Positions 56,878 through 64,000 of a DNA stretch of 64,000 bases are shown here, piece after piece. A program made the translations under genes and the position numbers. This DNA is from Lineus longissimus (Eukaryota; Nemertea; Pilidiophora; Heteronemertea; Lineidae). The stretch is from contig NC_088316.1 of the NCBI RefSeq assembly GCF_910592395.1, positions 3,532,001 through 3,596,000 on the forward strand, written 5' to 3'. The notes below the pieces were generated by a model that made no database searches, was not told the DNA's origin, and saw only the letters and a list, made by a program, of their open reading frames with translations. Within the stretch, counting starts at the first letter, position 1. Every line of letters begins with the position of its first letter.

Positions 56878-57769
56878 CTCGTAAAATGGACCTTGACAGT
56901 AACTGGTGGCGTTTTAAAATGGGCTGTCTTTGTCCGTGTAGTAGTTTTCAATGTCCTCTGGGAAAAGAGTCATTCCCTATAATTTGTGAGTTAATGGATT
57001 CAATTTATGTTTTAAATATTGTTACTCATTACATTCAGAACGTCAGAGATCAGAGACGCAGTATAGAATCCTTGTCACAGGGACACTCTCTATCCTGGGA
57101 CAGATTTTCCAGCCACACGGTGTGGAATGAAATGTTGTCCCAACAGACAAAAGATTTAACCCACAGAAGAGTTTGGGTGGGACATTTTGTCAGGGGAAAG
57201 TGCAAAAATTTACACGTTTAAGACTATGTTTGCTTTTAAAACTTTTATCAAGGTCGAGACAGCAATGTCGGTTAAGTCAGTGTTTGGTGTCAGTCAGTGA
57301 AGCCAAATAGCTTTTAGGCGAGAGCGTATGATCAATGGGAACTTTTTGAAAATAAAAACGATATTTCATAAGTTCAACTTGTGTTAACTCCATTCTCCGA
57401 GCAGTGAAAATCGAATGATATTCTCCTTGCCATCACGGACTACGTGTACGATTGCAGCATGTCGTCACAGGCGCGTGAAAATACGAGAATTAATCAAGAC
57501 CCGGCAATCCATTGACAAACAACATGAAGACAATGTATAGTATCATGTGCGTTGTCTGTTCGGAGTTTGTATGCAACACGTATTAAATTCGGGTTGGAAC
57601 GCTCCCTTTAAATCAGGTATTTTCACGCACATGTGAACCACTCCACATTGACCGGTCGTCTCTCGCGTGGCTGTCCGCCGTTGAACAAAAGTTTAGAGAT
57701 ATAGACTGCCACAACCATATCGAAAAGGGCTCGGTTGCTGAACCATGTGTCCAGACATTCGGCGAGAAA

Positions 57770-60700
57770 TAAGTCACAACCAGATTAGATGAGACAGTCA
57801 CAACATGACCAAAATTTACTTGACACTGTTACTGTCTTGCTAACAAGGCGAGAGAGAAGGGAACGAATTGTATTGGCCCTGGCTGGCACCTTCTCCACTG
57901 TCTAACCAACATGGTGAGGGAGATGAGACAGTCACAACCAGACCCAATCGGTCCTGGCAGTTCCACCGTGTCACCAAAACAGTGTGTCAGAGATAAGACA
58001 GTCACAACCAGTCCTAATCTCCCTTGGTAGCTGGACAATGCTGTAAAACTGTGAGGGATGAGAGTCAGTCACATCCTGAACGATTCGGTCCTAGCAGCTC
58101 TACCGTGTGTTAAATCGGTCAGGGAGACGAGACAGTCACAACCAGACAGAATCGGCCCTGGCACCTCCGCCGTTGTGTCGAAACGGTGAGAGTGATCACA
58201 CAGCCACAGGTTGAATCGGCCTCGGCAACTCCTCCGCGTTGCCAAAATGTTGAGAGATGAAGCAGACCAACCATAGCGATTTGGAACTGACAATTCCACA
58301 TGATATGACCGTTTGTGAACTGACGCGTCCAATACTAAAGGGGCAGGGCTGTGTCCCAACCCAATACTTCGATAGATCAAAATAAATCTAAGGTACATGT
58401 ATTACCAACATGATGACAGAGATGAGTCAGTCACAACCAGACCAAATCGGGCCTGGCAGCTCTCCTGTGCTCTCTAAACGATGAGAGAGATGAGACAGTA
58501 ACAAGACCGAATTAGATCTGACGTCTCCACCATCTCGCCAGCACAGCGAGAGAGAAGAGGTAGTCGAAACCAGAACGAACTGCATGTATATCGGGCCTGG
58601 CGCCTCCAGCGTCAAGCCAACATGGTGAGAGATGAGACAGTCGCAACCAGACCGAATCGGCCTTCCAAGCTCTACAGTGTTATTAAAACGGTAAGAGGGA
58701 TGAGACAGTCACAACCAGAACGAATCAGACCATATGCTTCCACCGTCTTGCCTACACGGCGAGAGAAATGAGAGAGTTACAACCAGGCCGAATCGCCCCT
58801 GGCAGCTCCCTTGTGCTTTCGAAATGGTGAGAGGGATGAGACAGGCGCAACCATACCGAATCGGACCTGACACCGTCAACACAGTAAGAGTGAACCTCCA
58901 GTGTGAGAGATGAGACAGTCACAACCTGGTCGAATCGGCCCTGGCAGTTCCTTGCAGGGCAGGGCCGCTCCAGCGTCTAGCTAATACGGTGAAAGATGAG
59001 AGAGTCACAACCTGACTCAATCGGCCATTGCAGCTCCTATATTGAGCTTGGTACCTCTAGTATCTTGCCAACATGGTGAGAGATGGGATAGTCACAACCT
59101 GACCGAATCGGCCCTGGCAGCTCCTATATTGGGCCAGGCACTTCCTTCGTCCAGCCAATACGATGAGAGACGAGGCAGTCTCTACCAAACCGAACCGGCC
59201 CTGGCAACACTTCCGTGTTATCAAAGCAGTGGGCTAGATGAGACAGTTACAACCAGATTGAATCTAGCTACTACGGTCCTGCCAAAACGATCAGAGATGA
59301 CACTGTCACAACCAGACAGATTCAGACCAGCCTGATTCACTGTGTAACAATCACGGTGAGAGAGATAAGACAGTCACAAAAGCCCGAAGATAGGGATGAG
59401 ACCGTTTCGAAAACAAAGGGAGCTGCCACGAGCGATTCGGCCTTGTTGTAACTACCTCATATCTCTCGCCGTGTTGGCAAGACGGTGCAAGTATCTGGCC
59501 TGTTTCGTTCTGATTGTGACTGTCTCATCTCGATCATCGCTTTCATAACATGGACCAGCTTTATATGACCGATTCTGTCAAGTTGTGACAGTCTCATCCC
59601 TCTCACCGTTTGAATAACACTGTCGAGTGCTTGGAGGGCGATTCGGACCGGTTGCGACTGTCTCATCTCTCTCATGTGGGCTGGTCGCTGGAGGAACCAG
59701 GCCCAATAGAGTTCGTTCTGGTTTTGACTGCCTCCCTCTCTCGCACTGTGTTGGCGAGCCGGTGACGGCGTCAGGTCCAATCCGGTCTGGTTATGACTGT
59801 CTCATCTCTCTCATCGTGGTGCTGCTGGGCCAACTGTCTCATCTCGAACCACGTGAGTAAGACTGTAGCAGCTAGGCCTGATTAGGCCTGGTTGTAACTG
59901 TCCCATCTCACTCACTGCTTTGAAACCAAGGTAGAGCTGCCAGGGCCGATTTGGTCTGGTAGCGACTGGCTCGTCTCTCATCGTATTGGCTAGACGCTGG
60001 AGGCGCCTACCCAATAGAGTTCGTTCTGGTTTTGACTGCCTCTTCTCTCTCATTGTGTTGGCGAGACGGCGGTGGTGTCAGATCAAATCCGGTCTGGTTG
60101 TGACTGTCTCATCTCTCGAATCAGCCTGGCAGCTTTACCGTGTTATCAAAGCAGTGAGCGAGATGAGACAGTTACAACCAGACAGAATCTGGCCTGGCTA
60201 CTACAGTGCTGCCAACTCGAAAAGAGATCAGACAGTCACACCCAGACCGAATCAGGCCTGGCTGCTACAGTGCTGCCAACTCGAAAAGAGATCAGACAGT
60301 CACAACCAGACCGAATCAGGCCTGGCTGGTTTAGTCCTACCAACACGATTCGCGATAAGACTGTCACAACCAGACCAAACCGGCCTAGGCAGCTCCCCTG
60401 TGGTCTCTAAATGATGAGGCAGTCACAACCAGACCGGATTCGACCTGACAACGCCACAGTCTCGCCAACACAGTGAGAGAGAAATGGCAGTCAAAATCAG
60501 TAAGAACTATATCGGGTCTGGCGCCTCCAGCGTCCAGCCAACATCGGGAGAGATGAGACAGTCGCAGCTAGAAGGGATCGTCCCTCGGCCAAGCTCCACA
60601 GTAGTAGGGATGAGACAGTCACAATCAGAGAGAATCGGTCATAAAAAGCCGGTCAAAGCCGTACCTATATCAAAGCTGTGATCGAGATGAGACAGTCACA

Positions 60701-63700
60701 ACCAGAAAGAATCAGGCAAGATGCTTCAACCGTCTTGCCTGCACGGCGGGAGAAATGAGACAGTTATAACCATGCCGAATCGCCCCTGGCAGCTTCCTCA
60801 TGCTTTTGAAACGGTGATATGAATGAGACAGGCACAATCAGAACGAATTGGACCTGACACCGTCAACACAGAGAGAGAGAACCTCCAGTGTCTTGCCAAC
60901 ATGGGTCGAGATGAGATAGTCGCAACCTGGTCGAATCGGCCCTGGCAACTCCAATATTGGGCCTGGCACTTCCAGCGTTTATCCGTTATGATGAAGGACG
61001 AGACATTCGCGACCAGGCCAAATCGTCCCAAGCAGCTCTTCCGTGTTATCAAAGCAGTTAGCTAGATGAGTTCTGGTTTTGACTGCCTGACGGTGTTACG
61101 CCCAACCCGTTCTGGTTGTGACTGTCTCATCTCTCTCATCGTTTAGCTTAGAGAGCACAGGGGAGCTACCTGGACCGACTGTCTCATCCTGAGCCACGTT
61201 GGCATGACTAGCAGCAAGACCTGATTCGGTCTTGTGGCTGTCTCATCTCTCTAACCGTAAATGACCAGACAGTGTAACAGACTGGCCTGATTCAGTCTGG
61301 TTGTAACTGTCTCACCCAGCTCATTGCTTTGATAACACGGTAGAGCTGCCGGGGCCGATTCGGTCTGGTAGCGACTGCCTCGTCTCTCACCATATCGGCT
61401 GGACGTAGGAAGTGCCAGGCCCAATTCTATAAAGATGCGACTGTCTCAGCTCTCACCATATTGGCACAAAGACACTGGTGTCAGGCCCAATATAAAAAAG
61501 CTGCCACGGCCGATTGGGTCAGGTTGCAACTGCCCCATCTTTCACCGTATTAGGTAGACGCTGGAGGTGCCCTGCCCAACAAATTTCGTTCTAGTTTTGA
61601 CTTCTTCGCTTCTCTCACCGTGTTGGCGAGACGGTGTCAGGTCCAGTTCGGTCTGGTTGTGCTTATCTCATCCCTTTCACCGTTTCGAAAGCACAAGGGA
61701 GCTGCCAGGGACGATTCGGCATGGTTGTAACTGTCTCATTTCTCTCGCCGTGTAGGTAGGACGGTGGAAGCATCTAGCCTGATTCGTTCTGGTTGTGACT
61801 GTCTCATCCTCATCATCGCTTTGATATTGGTACGACGTTTTATGACCGATTCTGTCTGCTTGCGACAATCTCAACCCTCTGCCCGTTTTAATAACAATGT
61901 AGAGCTTGGAGAGCCGATTCGGACTGGTTGCGACTGTCTTATCTCGCCCATGTGGGCTGGTCGCTGGAGGTGCCAGGCCCAATAGAGTTCGTTCTGATTT
62001 TGACTGCCTCCCTTTCTCTTACTGTTGGCGAGCCGGTGACGGTGTCAGGTCTTATCCGGTCTGGTTGTGACTGTCTCATCTCTCTCATCGGTTAGAGTGT
62101 ACAGGGGAGCTGCCTGGGCCAATTTGGTTTGTTTGTGACTGTCTCATCTTTAATCGTTTTGGCAGGACCGTAGTAGCCAGGCCTGATTCGGTCTGGTTTT
62201 AACTGTCTCACCCACATCACTGCTTTGATAACACGGTAGAGCTGCCGGGGCCGATTCGGTCTGGTAGCGACTGCCTTCTCTCACCGTATCAGCTGGGCGT
62301 AGGAAGTGCCAGGCCCAATATAGGAGCTGCCAGGGCTTATTCGATCAAGTTGCGACTGTCTCATCTCTCACCATATTGGCACAAAGACACTGGAGGTGTC
62401 AGGCCCAATATAGGAGCTGCCACGGCCGATTGGGTCAGGTTGCGACTGTCTCATCATTCAACGTATTAGCTTGACGCTGGAAGTGCCCTGCCCAACAAAG
62501 TTCGTTCTGGTTTTGACTACTGACTCATCCCTCTCACCATTTCGAAAGCACTAGGGAGCTGCCAGGGGCGATTCGGCCTTGTTTTAACTCTCTCATTTCC
62601 CTCGTGTAGATAAGATGGTGGAAGCATCTGGTTTGATTCGTTCTGGTTGTGACTGTCTCATCCCTCTCACCATTTCGAAAGCACTCGGGAGCTGCCAGGG
62701 GCGATTCGGTCTGGTTGTAACTACCTCATTTCTCTCGCTGTGTAGGCAAGACGGTGAAAGCATCCGGCCTGATTCGTTCTGGTTGTGACTGTCTCATCTC
62801 GATCACCGCAATGATAACATGGTACGTCGTTTTATGACCGATTCTGTCTGCTTGTGCAGTGGTTGCGACTGTCTCATCACTCACCATGTTGGCTGGACGC
62901 TGGAGGTGCCAGGCCCAATAGAGTTCGTTCTGGTTTTGACTGCCTCCTCTCTCTCACTGTGTTGCCGAGACGGTGGTGGTGTCAGGTCCTATCCGGTCTG
63001 GTTGTGACTGTCTCATCTCTCTCATCGGTTAGATTGTACAGGGGAGCTACCTGGGCCGACTGTCTCATCTCGAACCACGTTTGCAAGACTAGCAGCAAGA
63101 CTCCATTCGTTATTTTGTGGCTGTCTCATCTCTCTTACCGTGATGGCAGTATATCAGACTGACCTGATTCTGTCTGGTTGTGACTGTCTCATCTCGCTCA
63201 CTGCTTTGATCCCACGGTAGAGTTGCCAGAGCCGATTCGGTCTGGTAGCGACTGGCTCGTCTCTCATCGTATTGGCTAGACGCTGGAGGCGCCTGCCCAA
63301 TATACTTCGTTCTGGTTTTGACTGCCTCTTCCCTCTCACGGAGGCGATGTCAAGTCCGTGACTGTGTCATCTCCCGAATCGACTGTATCAGTGATACAAT
63401 CGGCCCTGGCAGTTCCTATATTTGGCCTGGCACCTCCAGTGTCTTGCCAACATGGTGAAAGATGAGACAGTCGCTACCAGACCGAATCAGCCCTGACAGC
63501 CCCTATATTGGGCCTGGCACTTCCTACGTCCAGCCGATACGGTGAGAGACAAAGCAGTCGCTACCAGACCGAATCGACCCTGGCAGCTCTACCGTGTTAT
63601 CCAATCAATGAGCGCGATGAGACAGTTACAACCAGGCCGAATCTGGCCTGGCTACTACGGTCCCGACAACACGAATAGAGATGAGACAGTCACAACCATA

Positions 63701-64000
63701 CAGAATCAGACCAGTCTGCTACACTGTCTGACCATTACGATTAGAAATGAGACAGTCACAACCAGACCAAATCGGGCCTGGCTACTACGGTCCTGCCAAA
63801 GCAATCAGAGATGAGACAGTCACAACAAGACTCAGGCCTGGCTGCTTCAGATCTGCCAACATGATTAGAGATGAGACAGTCACAACCAGATAGAATCAGG
63901 CCTGTCTGAAAAACTGTTGAAGAGATGAGACAGGCACAACCAGACCGAATCAGGTCTGGTTGCTAGTCTTGCTGTCTCGCCAAAAAGTTTAGAGAGGAGA
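57770..64000. repeat. Satellite array, ~67-70 bp monomer, orientation-flipping blocks
   Basis: Monomers are built around gatgagacagtcacaaccag, then accgaatcggccctggcagc and a variable part ending in cggtgagaga. Spacings measured between successive cores include 70, 67 and 67 bp. The plus-strand orientation is forward at about 57770-59395, reverse to 60118, forward to 61069, reverse to 63385, and forward to the window end. In the long reverse block, distinctive monomers recur at about 0.9-1.0 kb, for example tagcgactgcct near 61370 and 62265, and acgttttatgaccgattctg near 61833 and 62827. Open frames of 60-140 codons here follow the repeat and are not genes. The array continues beyond the window. 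Confidence 0.93.

Larger units (their letters stand above)
49106..57769. other. Downstream intergenic stretch, no gene recognised
   Basis: It holds the probable 3' untranslated region, a partial foldback relic at 54682, a transposon-tip-like sequence at 54039 and the MITE at 56672. Two copies of attagttggtct.agccaatc lie at 50431 and 50567, and inverted gtaagctgcgcgcaa / gtaagttgcgcgcag motifs at 55188 and 55305. Open frames are short and unremarkable. Confidence 0.6.

Noticed and set aside
59042-60414. Open frames of 97-142 codons in the satellite
   Set aside because: They repeat the ~70-bp unit in translation (recurring RQSQPDR and TVTTRPN phrases), change frame with each inversion and have no start context; they are by-products of the repeat.

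Overview
The window is eukaryotic, non-vertebrate animal nuclear DNA: long introns with GT..AG splice sites, abundant short inverted-repeat transposons, a LINE fragment with a 3' tail of the CR1/L2 kind, a frequent acatgta motif, and an intronless H1 gene ending in the metazoan histone stem-loop. A marine bilaterian invertebrate (lophotrochozoan, hemichordate or cephalochordate) fits best; the sequence alone does not settle the phylum.

Layout. 1-20.8 kb: no gene recognised; MITE-like elements, a 117-bp tandem array, foldback palindromes, small segmental duplications and a degraded LINE (minus strand, 19.33-19.88 kb). 20.8-49.1 kb, plus strand: one split gene for a Cys-loop ligand-gated chloride channel of the glycine receptor/GluCl/HisCl class. 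Seven coding exon positions join in phase to a 420-residue protein. Exon sizes of 68 and 83 bp match those I recall for vertebrate glycine receptor genes. The 83-bp exon carrying the signature Cys-loop is present twice in tandem, separated by only 35 bp, so the two copies are very probably mutually exclusive; they differ by two amino acids, both changed to His in copy B. The first exon or exons (signal peptide) were not found. A 30-bp in-phase microexon is possible in intron 1.

Inside the 13.7-kb intron between the 68-bp and 221-bp exons lies a complete, intronless, replication-type histone H1 gene on the minus strand (28410-28973) with its histone 3' stem-loop. It is flanked by two oppositely oriented copies of a ~370-bp transposon.

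49.1-57.8 kb: no gene recognised; dispersed repeats. 57.8-64 kb (running off the window): a diverged satellite with ~67-70 bp monomers, in blocks that flip orientation at least four times, with signs of a ~0.9-1 kb higher-order period.

Most other open frames, including those in the satellite, look like chance or repeat-derived frames. The points of most interest are the duplicated Cys-loop exon, the unusual ligand-site and pore residues of the channel, the nested histone gene, and the flipping satellite.
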